Assembly: GCA_018806915.1 (NCBI GenBank)
Contig: JAGKQI010000081.1
Location: 62,001 to 126,000, forward strand
DNA length: 64,000 nt
Source of the DNA: Phytophthora colocasiae
Lineage: Eukaryota; Oomycota; Peronosporomycetes; Peronosporales; Peronosporaceae
Direction: 5' to 3'
Shown: piece after piece, positions 35,765 to 45,925 of the stretch
Position numbering within the stretch: the stretch's first letter is position 1
Layout of the letters: the number at the start of each line of letters is the position of its first letter
The notes under the pieces: model-generated
What the model saw: only the letters and a program-made list of their open reading frames with translations
What the model was told of the DNA's origin: nothing
Databases searched by the model: none
Translations under genes and position numbers: made by a program

Positions 35765-36701
35765 AAAGCAACTTTTCGAAAGACAGCACTACAAGACGGA
35801 GATCATCGACCTCACAGATGACGGCGACGGCTAAGGAAGTTAACTTGCAGTCAATTGGGGACGACAGAAGGTTGGACGGTGACTACAAGGCTACAGAGAC
35901 CGGAAGATGCTGGACGACGTTGAAGTTCAAGGCCAATGGCTACGATGGAAGATCGCAGCAGGAGGAACGACTCGGCGGTGGACTAGCAGCACACAAGTGG
36001 AGTACTGGGACGGGCGACGTGAGCACGAGGAAGGGAACGGTGGAGAAGACGCGTAAGGAGTCGCCGAAGGAAGATCCTGGCGGTGGCAGCTGACATACTT
36101 AGGTTAGGAGTAGTATAGTGGGCGGCGGTAGTTAGGAGAGCTCTTTGGCGTGCGGACTGGCCGTCGAACCTCTCAGTTACGATTTCGCACGGTCGTGAGG
36201 AGTTAAGTAACTAAGACTTACGCGTGGAGTACTGCGGCAACTGGCCGGCTTCACCCAACAGCATTTTGGGGTTATCTAGGGAGTGGCCTTGTTCTGCGGT
36301 ATACTGACCGGCAGGGACCTCTTGGGTAATACGTTCAGGAGGCACGAAGTTCTGAGGTACGAAGATGAGGATGCATGCGTAGTGTGGCGGGGATCGCGGC
36401 TAGCTACCGCGCAGTTGTGGTGCTTATTGATAGCGTCTCGACTAAAGGGTGTCCACTTCAACTTCAATGTGGTGGTGCATTCGTCTTGTATGATGTATAT
36501 TGTATTGGGATTAGCACGAGGACAAGCTACTAGTCTACCCAAGGCTGTAGTTGCTATCAAACGTCTTCTCCCTAGCCGTCTCTACTGGACAATGTCCACC
36601 GGGGTCTCTCTGGTGACGTGCTGACTCTAGTTCCTGCTTGCGTGACCACTGGCTCCCTCCAAGTTGGAATTTCAAAGCGTAAAAAGGAAGTAGTGCCGAC
36701 A
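35736..36701 (+). repeat. 3' LTR
   Basis: 966 bp. Compared with the 5' LTR I see one base substitution (G at 27184, T in this copy) and six one-base length differences, each in or beside a short run of one base. The right boundary is followed by GAAT. Confidence 0.97.
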
Positions 36702-38358
36702 GAATCACGAGGTTACAAGAACCGATTGAGCGTCACGCTCCACGTGATGATCGAGACCCGAGACATACAAACCGTATCGTGATGTGCAGGCGTGTGCATA
36801 TATTATCGCGTCTATAATCTTGCCGTCACGCAAGCTTTGGAAACGGGCAGACGGTTTAAACATTCTCGTCAAGATCGACCCGCGAAAAGCATACACACCA
36901 TATCCGATTGCACTGACATACACGTATGTTGAAGAAACTAACTCCTTACAGATCGCAGTGTGAGTGAGCCCAACTAGAACTTGTAGTTGGCTTTCTTGCT
37001 CTCCAGTACGCGACGCAGCATCCAGCCGTCCGTGTCACGGACAGAAGATGAAGTGAACGCATCCATGAGGGTGGGCGGGAAGTTGTCTGGCTTGGGCTGT
37101 TCGTAGAAATCTGGCAGTCCGAAGCCGTGCCCCATTTCGTGCGAGACGATCTCAAGTTCATCGTCGTCGAGGTGTTCCAGCATATCATCAAGATTCACTT
37201 GCTGTCCCCAGTACGTCCCCCAGCCACCACCCAGACCTTGCTTGGGCCAGAGGGAGACGTCAAACGGTTTACCTTCACATCCACTGGACTCAGAGTATCC
37301 ACCAGGGGACCCATCTACAGAACGGTAGCAGTTCTCGGGACATTGAGGAGCGCCGTCCTTGTCCAAGTCACCGATGTAAAGCTTTCCCATGGAATTATCC
37401 GACCAACCCAAGTCTGAAGCCTTCTTCGCAGCGAACCCCACGATGTTAACCTTGATCTCGTCGTACGGCCAGCAGTCGTAGCCAATAAGCCAGTGGTTCC
37501 ACGCAGCGTGTTGACGGGTCAACATGGGCTGGAGCTTCTTTGCGATCTCCTTGGTGAGTACCGTTGTGCTGCTTTCCCAACGAACGCAGTAGTTTAAAGT
37601 CCCCTTGTTGGCAACAATGTGGTCCATGATCCAATTGTTGTACGGTTCTACCTCGGCCTTCATCCGGTTGTTCCAAATCCAGTCCAGATCTTTGGGGCTG
37701 ATGTAAGTGTTGGGGTCACCGACAACACATTCGCCAGTCTTGGACGTGATGGTACCGAACGTAGCATGTGTTCGGCTTGTCGTGTTGCTAGACGATTCTC
37801 CTGCTGGTTGTTGCTCTTGTTGGCCTGTTCCGCTCGATTCCACTGTCGACGGCGTGTTCGAGGACGAAGTTGGAGAGATTTGAGATGTCTGCGATGAATC
37901 TTCCTCGTTCCCAACGCCACTGTTCATTGTAGTCTCACTGGACGTCGTAGGGATGGAACTTTCGTACTCGCCTGAGGCTGCAGAGGTTGGTGTGCTTGAC
38001 GATGAAGCACTGGTTGGTGGCGAGTTCTGATCGGTCGAAGGAGATGCCGTCACCATTGGCGTGTCGGAAGATCCTGTAGTCGAAGGAATTTCTTCCTCAT
38101 CGGACCCACTACACTCGAGACTGCCGTAATTATCCGTAGGACCTTCACCCGATCCACTGCATTCAAGACTCCCATACTCTGTCCCTGGCGTGGCACCCCC
38201 ACTTGAGTCAATCGAAGGCGTCCAGCCTTGGTCTCCAGTACCACTTGATGGTGCCCAGCCTTGATCTCCAGTTCCACTTGGTGGCGTCCAACCTTGACTC
38301 CCGGTGCTACTAAACATGGAAGGAGAGTCTGCCATCGTAGGTGTGGTCCAGTCTTGAG

Positions 38359-39194
38359 CAGGGGTCTGAATAAAAAATTTCAGTATCGATAAAATCAGTT
38401 TCTAAAAATAAAAAAACGGATTACTGGGATATTCACAAAAAATAAAATATGATATTTCTCGAAAATTGCAATACAATATAACATAAGTGCTTGCGCAAGA
38501 CACAATTGAACTGATGGAGTCCATCATGGACGTCCTAACCCGAGAAGCCAGCTCTTTTGCGTTCATTATACTCCATACTGACCACCTAACTACCTTAAAT
38601 CACTGGCCAACAGCGAATCCTTTTGCATGGTGACCTTTTCATTCTCAAAAACTCCCGCTCTGTCTAAACAGTGACGAACAAAGACATCTGCGCCTACTTC
38701 TACGAGAACCTTGGTCATGGCCTCTATCGGTGTAAGCATTGTGGCTCCGAGCGCAAGCAAATCGCCAATACTGGATACTCGAACTTGATCGGGCACCTGG
38801 CTAATAAGCACGACGGCTTCAAGGACCTATACGCAGCAACGCTGTCTTCCAAGGACAGTACCCTCCGGGATTTTGGGTTCGTGTCTGAAGAGACGTCTCA
38901 TCGCTTCCAGTGGATGAGATGGGTCGTCGAGCGGAATATGCCGCTGTCGGAAGTCGACAACGAGCTGACACGCTCGATGTCTAGATGGAGGTCAGTGTCG
39001 TCACGTGTGCTTCTTAACTCTATGCGTGATGTAGCCAAGAAGGTGGGCAAGTCGCTCGAGAAGGCGCTGGGCAGCTGTTTCGCGATATTGCAGTTATTGC
39101 GGCCGCTTTTATTATTGCAGCGTGTTGTATTGAGATTATTACTACTGCAGCAACTACAGCCAATTCCGTGTAATACTGAATTGGACAAGGCCTG
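38359..39194 (+). mobile_element. hAT-type non-autonomous element inside Z1
   Basis: Flanked by GTCTTGAG at 38351-38358 and 39195-39202. It begins CAGGGGTCTG and ends AAGGCCTG, consistent with hAT ends (CAGG..CCTG). It contains a plus-strand frame with a BED zinc finger (CKHC and HLANKH near 38735-38810) and no hAT catalytic or dimerisation domain, so it is a deletion derivative. Confidence 0.85.
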
Positions 39195-39201
39195 GTCTTG
39201 A
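38671..39201 (+). pseudogene. hAT transposase N-terminal BED fragment
   Basis: 176 codons open from a GTG. Residues 1-60 contain the BED finger and the NLIGHLANKHDGFKDLY stretch common in oomycete hAT transposases. The sequence after about residue 130 is low-complexity and runs out through the element end into the host gene. It cannot be a full transposase. Confidence 0.6.
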
Positions 39202-39412
39202 GATCCAACACCACTGGGGGTCATCATAGGCACATTGTTCGAGGAAGACGCCGTTTGCATCCACTGGTTCGTGTCCCCGAAGTTGCCTGGAGCGACGGTG
39301 CCTGCAGTTTGAGTGACATCATTCTCACCGCCAAACTCAATAGCAACCGACGTCACTGCCAAAGAGCTTGCGAGAATCGCGGCCGAGAAGCTGCATGTCC
39401 GCATACTTGAGG

Positions 39413-39430
39413 AGAAATTGATAATGGTCC
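39413..39430 (-). promoter_or_regulatory. Oomycete initiator match of Z1
   Basis: CCATTATCAATTTCT on the minus strand, 9 bp before the ATG, fits most positions of the Phytophthora initiator consensus. Confidence 0.5.
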
Positions 39431-39446
39431 GATGCTGTTGCATCAA

Positions 39447-40558
39447 GTGAGTGAGCTTGGGCCGTGCATGTACCGGTATTACTTCTCAGACTTGACCGAT
39501 AGTACATTCATTGTACATGTCCGCTCTGGTGTTTCGCATACAAAACCTAGTACGTTAGCAATCTAAGGAAGTCTCCTTTACCTGTGAGCACGCACGAGAT
39601 GGGGGCTACTGTACAAATTGTTGAACACAACTTTCGTTTTACGTGAAACACGTTTCTTCTAAGACGTATCCTACATGTAGGACGACTATTTTCGCCTAGT
39701 TCATGCGAAGGCAAACCCCAGTACGCCCTTCGCATTAAACGCATCTAACTGCAAATTGCAGCAAGCAATGGTCACCACCGTCTTCTGTTTACCATAAACG
39801 TCGCTGCACTGTACAATTATCGTGCAGCACGGTTCGTGCAAACACTCCTTTACGAACACCAAGCAAGGATGGGACATCAGTAAAACGTGAGTCAGCACAA
39901 CCAACATGCTGCACTATAACCTACGCCGTGGCCAATACCTAGCCACTGCTGCCACCAACAGGAACACCACGTGTAGACAGGAGTCAATCCTGGACGTGCT
40001 TGTTGTGCGTTCAACTCGTTCACGATGAAGCACACTCGCATGAGATTGGGAATGCCAGTTTTGCTGTTTGGCTGTGAGCCTTCGAGTACGTAGCGACGTT
40101 TTCCTCGAATACAGCCGAATAAACAACTCAAATGATGAACACAATTACATGCGCTGTACCTTCCTTGGTGGCTGCGATGCTCACTGAAAGCCATCACCTT
40201 TCGCGATAATTTTCTGGAGTTCATGTAAATTTGAGTGCTGTGCACAGTGGTGGTGATCACTAAATCTTTGGCATGGCTAGAATACATGGTATCCTTTCTA
40301 AAATACATGCTCTGCATGACATTAGCGCATTATGTTGCAAATACGAAACTTGAATTCAAACAACAAAGAGATCCCACAGCCACATGGGGCTAACAGCACA
40401 TTTGTAGCAGTTGGTCTGATGCCACATAGCCAATGATCTCATTGATACCTAGTGTTGTACAACACCGGATGGAGGAGCAGAATTCGCTTCACCGCTGAGT
40501 CGCATACATAGTGTCACCGTTGAGGTGATGTTTCGGCTAACTTCACTCGAACGGAAGT
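39447..40558. other. Intergenic region
   Basis: About 1.1 kb between the divergent zincin genes Z1 and Z2. Only chance-like open frames (for example 39892-40317, minus) were seen. It contains the promoters of both genes. Confidence 0.5.
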
Positions 40559-40575
40559 GGTCATTCTCCAATTCT
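40559..40575 (+). promoter_or_regulatory. Oomycete initiator match of Z2
   Basis: GGTCATTCTCCAATTCT, ending 5 bp before the ATG at 40581, matches the CATTYYNCAWT core. Confidence 0.55.
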
Positions 40576-40726
40576 ACGCCATGGCACCAAGTCTTCTTTC
40601 AAGCATCTCTGCCGTCATCCTCGCCACTACGCTGGCTTCGGCTCCATCCGACGCAGCCAACACTACTGCTTCCCACGCGACATTCGGAACCGTCACGTCC
40701 AAAGCTGGCGAATATGTTGTGGGCAA

Positions 40727-41273
40727 CAGGGTTTGGTAATTTTCCGTAACTATTGCCGATATTGGCAATGTCATATTGCCATAATTTATTGCTCCTCAAC
40801 CCCAATAACATGCAATTTTTTATACAGGTCAATCTTGGCCATAGCCAAATGTCGTTGACATGTGTGGTTGCTTTGCCAATGGATGGTAGCGAGAACTATC
40901 GCCAAACGGGTGGTGTGGCCACGTTTGCACACAGGGCACACAGGTTATTACACTGCTTGTTTCCTAACTGAATATATTATATCAGTTGATTTGTGTTGTA
41001 TGTATGATGTCGAGGAATTCGGACTATGACTTGTGTGTGTTGGTTGGAGAGGTTGGACGCGGTGGGAGGTTCTCGAGGTAACCCCTCCTGAATCAGGCGC
41101 ATCGACAGCAACCAACTCGTTCAAAACTCATGAGAAAAGACGACATAGTGTCACATATTCATGTGACCTACTGACTTGGTTGACATTGTCGAAAAAATTG
41201 GCAATAACTCAATTATTTATTGGCTTGGATGAAGGCCTCCAATCCGTATGATATTGTATTTTTCCTATCCCTG
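40727..41273 (+). mobile_element. MITE-A copy 1 (hAT-type, 547 bp)
   Basis: Begins CAGGGTTTGGTAATTTTCC and ends CCTATCCCTG, flanked by perfect 8-bp duplications GTGGGCAA (40719-40726 and 41274-41281). No coding capacity. The CAGGG..CCCTG ends and 8-bp duplication identify a hAT-type MITE. Confidence 0.93.
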
Positions 41274-41725
41274 GTGGGCAACCCCAACACGTACCTGAGC
41301 AAGGACGACCTGGACTGGATCTGGAACAACCGAATGAAGAGTGAAGTGGAACCATACAACAATTGGATCCTCGATCATCTCGTGAAGAACAAGGGCTCCA
41401 TCAACTACTGCATCCGTTGGGACAGCGACACGAAACTGACCAAGGAGATCGCCGCCAAACTCCAACCGATGCTGACGCGCCAGCATGCAGCGTGGAACCA
41501 CTGGCTCGTCGGCTACAACTGCTGGCCGTACGATGAGATCAAGGTCAACGTGGTGGGGGTCGCCGTCAAGGACAAGTCTTTGGTGGGTTGGAATGATGAC
41601 TCGATGGGCAAGATCTACGTCGGTGACCTCGACAAGGATGGTTCTCCCAGTGCCCTGAGGTCTGCTACCGTGGGCTGACGACTATTCTGGAAAGTGGTCG
41701 GAGTCGAGTGGATGTGACGGTAAAC

Positions 41726-42271
41726 CAGGGATAGGAAAATGCAATATCATACGGATTGGAGGCCTTCATCCAAGCCAATAAATAATTGAGTTATGCCAAT
41801 TTTTCGACAATGTCAACTAAATCAATGTAGGTCACATGAATATGTGACACTATAAATCTTTCTCATGAGTTTTTGAACGAGTTGGTTGCTGTCGATGCGC
41901 CTGGATTCAGGAGGGTTACCTCGAGAACCCTCCCACCGCGTCCAACCTCTCCAACCAACACACACCAGTCATAGTCCGAATTCCTCGGCATCATACATAC
42001 AACACACAAATCAACTGATATAATATATTCAGTTAGGAAACAAGCAACCGTAATAACCCGTGTGCCCTGTGTCAAACGTGGCCACACAACCGGTTTGGCG
42101 ATAGTTCTCGCTACCATCCATTGCCAAAACAACCACACATGTCAACGACATTTGGCTATAGCCAAGATTGACCTGTATAAAAAAAATTGCATGTTATTGG
42201 GTTGAGGAAACAATAAATATGGCAATATATTGCCAATATCGGCAATAGTTACGGAAAATTACCAAACCCTG
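41726..42271 (-). mobile_element. MITE-A copy 2, reversed (546 bp)
   Basis: Near-identical reverse complement of copy 1, beginning CAGGGATAGG and ending CCAAACCCTG. Flanked by CGGTAAAC at 41718-41725 and 42272-42279. Confidence 0.93.
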
Positions 42272-42572
42272 CGGTAAACCGTTCGACATCTCGCTCTGGC
42301 CGAAGCAGGGTCTGGGTGGTGGTTGGGGAACGTACTGGGGACAGCAGGTGAACCTTGACGATATGCTGGAGCACCTGGACGATCAGGAGCTCGAGATCGT
42401 CTCGCACGAAATGGGCCACGGCTTCGGCCTGCCGGACTTCTACCAGATGCCCAAGCCAGCCAACTTTAAGCCTTGCCTCATGGACGCACTAACGTCGGCG
42501 TCTGTCCGAGACACGGATGGCTGGATGCTGCGTCGCGTGCTGGAGAACAAGAAGCCAAAGTACGACTTCTAA

Positions 42573-43243
42573 AGGCTGTAGTAGTACAGTAGGGTCATAC
42601 ACTTTCGTACCCGTACTTGCGTGTCGTACAAAATAAATGTTCATTCTCGTCTAATACTTGGAGTACTTCCGTATATTACAAGGGGAGGGGGGAATTATTC
42701 GTGTTGAGTTGGCAATCGAAGTGGCAACCGGACTTCTCAAAACTTTTGAGTAAAAATGCTAGCGACTACCGCTCAAGAAGATGCCGGGGGACAAGGATGT
42801 TAGTTGGTGTTGCAGGATCAGAGTGGAGCTTGGAGGCAACCATCTTCGTCAGTAAAGAGCTCTTTCCGCCTAAAGTCGTGGGTGAATTGTAACGAAACGA
42901 TGGAACCGAGAACCCAGACGGAGACACGTTGAAAACGATCTCATGCGAGTGAAACTCGATTTTTTTTAATCAACTTCAGTTTCCCTCCTTGTAGCGAGCG
43001 TTTAGATTTTCAACAGAATTTGATGTTCATTTACCATTTTCATTGCACGGACCTAGATAATGAACTCAAACGTCTTTACCATTCCAGGCTGTGAGCCACA
43101 GTAATCGTTTTACAAACAACGTGATGACAGACTTGCTGCTCGTTGTCACCCTGCTGTTATCCGATAACGGACAAATTAAACAGACAGACGATTCGTATAT
43201 TTCCCAGTGTACTCAACAGCATTTCAGAGTTGAGTCGGCCTAG
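42573..43243. other. Intergenic region
   Basis: About 670 bp between Z2 and Z3 on the same strand; no gene or repeat recognised. Confidence 0.5.
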
Positions 43244-43260
43244 TTCTCACTCTTCAATCG
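43244..43260 (+). promoter_or_regulatory. Oomycete initiator match of Z3
   Basis: TTCTCACTCTTCAATCG, ending 6 bp before the ATG, matches the CTCAYTYYNCAWT pattern. Confidence 0.5.
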
Positions 43261-43266
43261 TCCAAG

Positions 43267-44154
43267 ATGACCCCACGTCTCCTGTCCAGCATCTCCGCAG
43301 TCGCTCTCGTCTATCTGGCTACTAGCCCTACTAACGCCACGAACAGTAGTACCGCGCATGCTCCGTTCGGCACCATCACGTCCAAGCCTGGAGAGTGCGT
43401 TGTTGGAAATCCCGACACGTACATTTCCCCTGAAGATCTGCAGTGGATTTGGGACAACCGCGAGTTGAAACACGACGCAACCACGTACAACAACTGGATC
43501 ATAGATGACCTCGTAAAGAACAATGGGACCATCAACTACTGCATCCGTTGGGACAGCACCACCACGGTACTCACGAAAGAGATAGCACAGAAGCTCCAGC
43601 CTATGTTGACTCGCCAGTACGCGGCGTGGAACCACTGGCTGATCGGCTATGACTGCTGGCCGTTCGACGAGATCACAGTTAACGTCGTTGGTTTCGCTGC
43701 ACGAGACGCCTCAAACCTCGACTGGAATGATGATTCCCTCGGTAAGATCTACATTGGGGATCTCGACGAGACTGGAGCGCCTCAGTGTCCGCACAAATGT
43801 TACCGTGCGGTGGACGAGTTTCTAAATGGCTGGTCGGATTCAAGCGGATGTGAGACGGAACCGTTCGATGTCTCGCTGTGGCCCACTCAGGATATCGGAG
43901 GTGGTTTGGGCAACTACTGGGGCCAGCAAGTGGATCTCGACAATATGGTCGAACACATTGATGACGAGCAACTCGAGATCGTCTCGCATGAAATTGGACA
44001 CGGATTCGCGTTACCGGACTTCTACCAGGAGGCCAAACCAGCCAACTTCAAACCGTGCCTTATGGACGCTAGGACCTCTTCTACGGTCCGCGATACGGAC
44101 GGGTGGATGGTACGTCGCGTGCTTGAGTACAAGAAGCGCAACTACAACTTCTAA
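43267..44154 (+). CDS. Secreted zincin-like protein Z3 (only intact copy)
   Basis: An uninterrupted 295-residue protein. The signal peptide is about MTPRLLSSISAVALVYLATSPTNA. The mature part keeps conserved blocks GECVVGNPDTYISPEDL, NYCIRWDS, AAWNHWLIGYDCWPFDE and GDLDETGAPQCPHKCYR. The zinc motif HEIGHGFALPD is at about residues 241-251, fitting HExxHxxGxxD with Asp as possible third ligand. A following CLMDARTSS could supply the Met-turn. The family resembles proteins annotated as neutral zinc metallopeptidases in filamentous pathogens. No propeptide is evident, which is unusual for a protease, so activity needs proof. The long repeat insert of the other copies is absent. It is a direct neighbour of broken paralogs on both sides. 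Confidence 0.88.
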   Translation: MTPRLLSSISAVALVYLATSPTNATNSSTAHAPFGTITSKPGECVVGNPDTYISPEDLQWIWDNRELKHDATTYNNWIIDDLVKNNGTINYCIRWDSTTTVLTKEIAQKLQPMLTRQYAAWNHWLIGYDCWPFDEITVNVVGFAARDASNLDWNDDSLGKIYIGDLDETGAPQCPHKCYRAVDEFLNGWSDSSGCETEPFDVSLWPTQDIGGGLGNYWGQQVDLDNMVEHIDDEQLEIVSHEIGHGFALPDFYQEAKPANFKPCLMDARTSSTVRDTDGWMVRRVLEYKKRNYNF

Positions 44155-44476
44155 GTCCAGTTAGGATACAGTTGGAGCCAATGTAGCAGATTTTTTTGTT
44201 TTACGTGTGGTTGCAGGTAATCTCAAACCCAATATTCACAGGAGGAATCAAGGTTTAAGCAAGCTAGGTGGCACTACATGTAGCGAAGCAACTGGCGAGG
44301 AAAGCATTCTGAGTTTGTTGAGGTGAAATAAATAACAGTGCAGATTTCAGAACATCTATGTTAGCTTTTTACGAAGAATCCTAACAATGCTCGTACCCCG
44401 TAATGCCAGCAAAACAAACACGTGATGGACAGCTTTTTCAACACTTGGCATGGTCACGACTGACTATCCACTACAC
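44155..44476. other. Convergent intergenic spacer
   Basis: About 320 bp between the 3' ends of Z3 and Z4. Its right part resembles the 3' flank of the X fragment near 51425-51528. Confidence 0.5.
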
Positions 44477-45903
44477 CTAGAGACTTGTAGCGAGGCTTCC
44501 AAGTGCTCAAGAGACACGACGAAGCATCCAGCCGTCGCTGTCTGCCAATCACCGTCATGGAGCTGCCGGCCCATCCATGATGCAGTTGGAGCCCCACTTC
44601 GCGTTGGGTTTGTCTGCGTCCTCGTAGAAGTCAGGGAGGCCGAAGCCGTGGCCGATCTCGATGCGCCACGATAACCAGTTGATCCTGATCGATGGTCGAC
44701 AGCTTATATTTTCCGAGAGAGTTGACCTCCTGGCCCCAGTCGTAGCCGAACCCGCCTTCCTAGACCCTGCTTAGGCCACAGTGAAATGTCGAACGGTTCT
44801 CCACTTGCAAAGAGGCTGAATTGTCCTGACCACGGAAGGCCAGCATGCCGTTGTCATAAGCGGTAAGCAAGCTCTGAGCGCACTGCGGAACACCGTCCGA
44901 GTCCAGATCCCCGACGGTAATAATCGTACCGAAGCGAATCGTCCCGTCCACTCAAGGAGAGCACGCATCCTTGACGGCCGAAACCCACGATGTTGACCTT
45001 GATCTCATGTTGTACGACCAGCAGTCGTAGCCAATCAACCAGTGGTTCCACGCCGCGCGTACTGGCGCTCCAGCATGGACCTGGAACTTGGACGCGACGC
45101 TCTTCGAGAGCTTCTCCGTGCTGTCCCATCGCACGCATTGATAGTTGAGGAACCCTTGTTGGCCACGATGTGGTCCGCCCATGATCCAGTTCTTGTTGTC
45201 CCGCTGTTGACGTTCCAGTTGGCATCGCGTGTCGGAGCGTCCGGGCCGATTCGGTTTCTTCCAGATCAATCGACATCGGCTGATAACTGCTCACGTACTT
45301 GTCGGGGTTGCCGATGACACACTCACCGGACTTGGACGTGAGCGGTTCCGAACGTTGCGTGGTCGCCGCTGCTGGTACTGTTGGTGGACGTCTGGGAGGT
45401 CGAGTCCGATCCTTGTTGGAGTCGAAAGATGACGCCGTGTTGGACGACGACTCGGTCGATGCTGAGCCGTGTTCCGAGGACGAAGCCGTCGATGAAGTCT
45501 GAGTTTCCTGTGAAGATCCCTGGTCGACGACGTTGCCCGTTTTACTGGATGTAGTGGACGTTTGCAGAGCTCGATGATGCCAGGGGAGTTTCGTCCACTG
45601 TTTGAGAACTTCGCCAATCGTTAGAGGCCACCCCACTGAATTTTACCGCTACCTTGAGTCGAGACTTGAGATCCACTTGCACTAGAGGGTGCGCAGGGGC
45701 TATCGTAGGAGGGACGTTGTTCGAGGACGATGCGGTCTGGGCCCATGTCTGCGGAAGTTGCACTATCAGGTGCACGACTGTGTGTCCCGCCTGTAGACTG
45801 CGTGACGTCATTGTTGCCACCGGAATTCAAGGGAAGAGGCGGAGGCAATCAAAGTGGCCGCGAGGAGCACGGCGGACGTGCACTGGAATAGACTTGATGT
45901 CAT
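44477..45903 (-). pseudogene. Zincin Z4, full-length but riddled with small indels
   Basis: From the ATG at 45903 (signal-like TSSLFQCTSAVLLAATLIASA) to the TAG at 44477 the sequence matches gene X (47873-48975 plus 51766-51529) very closely, including flanking DNA. It is interrupted by many one- to few-base insertions, so no long frame survives. It has no hAT insertion: the site equivalent to the X break reads GACCTCCTGGCCCCAG with one copy of the target. It therefore serves as the empty-site reference. The density and insertion bias of the indels look like uncorrected long-read noise, so this may be a poorly polished second copy or haplotype of X and not a decayed gene. Confidence 0.7.
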
Positions 45904-45909
45904 CGTGGA

Positions 45910-45925
45910 AAAATCGATAATGAGG
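45910..45925 (-). promoter_or_regulatory. Oomycete initiator match of Z4
   Basis: CCTCATTATCGATTTT on the minus strand, 6 bp before the ATG; one mismatch (CG for CA) to the core. Confidence 0.4.

Larger units (their letters stand above)
26596..36701 (+). mobile_element. Ty3/Gypsy LTR retrotransposon, young but frameshifted
   Basis: A 10.1-kb element bounded by direct LTRs, with TGTGG...GACA ends and a GAAT target duplication (26592-26595 and 36702-36705). The order gag, protease, reverse transcriptase, RNase H, integrase is that of Ty3/Gypsy. The coding region is broken into many frames. A TGG immediately after the 5' LTR (27560) fits a tRNA primer-binding site, and a purine-rich stretch precedes the 3' LTR. 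The LTRs differ by one substitution and six single-base indels, so the insertion is recent. Confidence 0.97.
36974..39404 (-). pseudogene. Secreted zincin Z1, split by a hAT-type insertion
   Basis: The 5' part (39404-39195) encodes a signal peptide (MRTCSFSAAILASSLAVTSVA) and the EFGGENDVTQ motif shared by the family. The 3' part (38350-36974) carries Ser/Thr/Pro-rich repeats (GSQGWTPPS and GSLECSGS types) and the conserved domain, ending RVLESKKANYKF. The zinc site is HEMGHGFGLPD, matching HExxHxxGxxD of metzincin/snapalysin-type proteases. A downstream Met near TLMDAFTSSS may be the Met-turn. An 836-bp element with 8-bp duplications of GTCTTGAG separates the parts. Without it and one duplication, the frame is a clean 528 codons. 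Secreted protease activity is inferred from the motif only. Confidence 0.85.
40581..42572 (+). pseudogene. Secreted zincin Z2, cut by two MITE insertions
   Basis: Starts with a signal-like N-terminus (MAPSLLSSISAVILATTLASA). The host frame is cut after GEYVVGN by one MITE (40727-41273) and again after SSGCDG by a reversed copy (41726-42271). The last part ends with VSHEMGHGFGLPDFYQMPKP and ENKKPKYDF. Joining the host parts gives the same domain as Z3 and lacks the long Ser/Thr-rich insert of the other copies. Two further one-base losses are needed near 41647 and 41672 to keep frame; these may be sequence errors. As it stands no functional protein is encoded. Confidence 0.85.

Noticed and set aside
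39892..40317. 141-codon minus-strand frame
   Set aside because: Starts without a good ATG context and has no recognisable motif; overlaps the promoter region of Z2.
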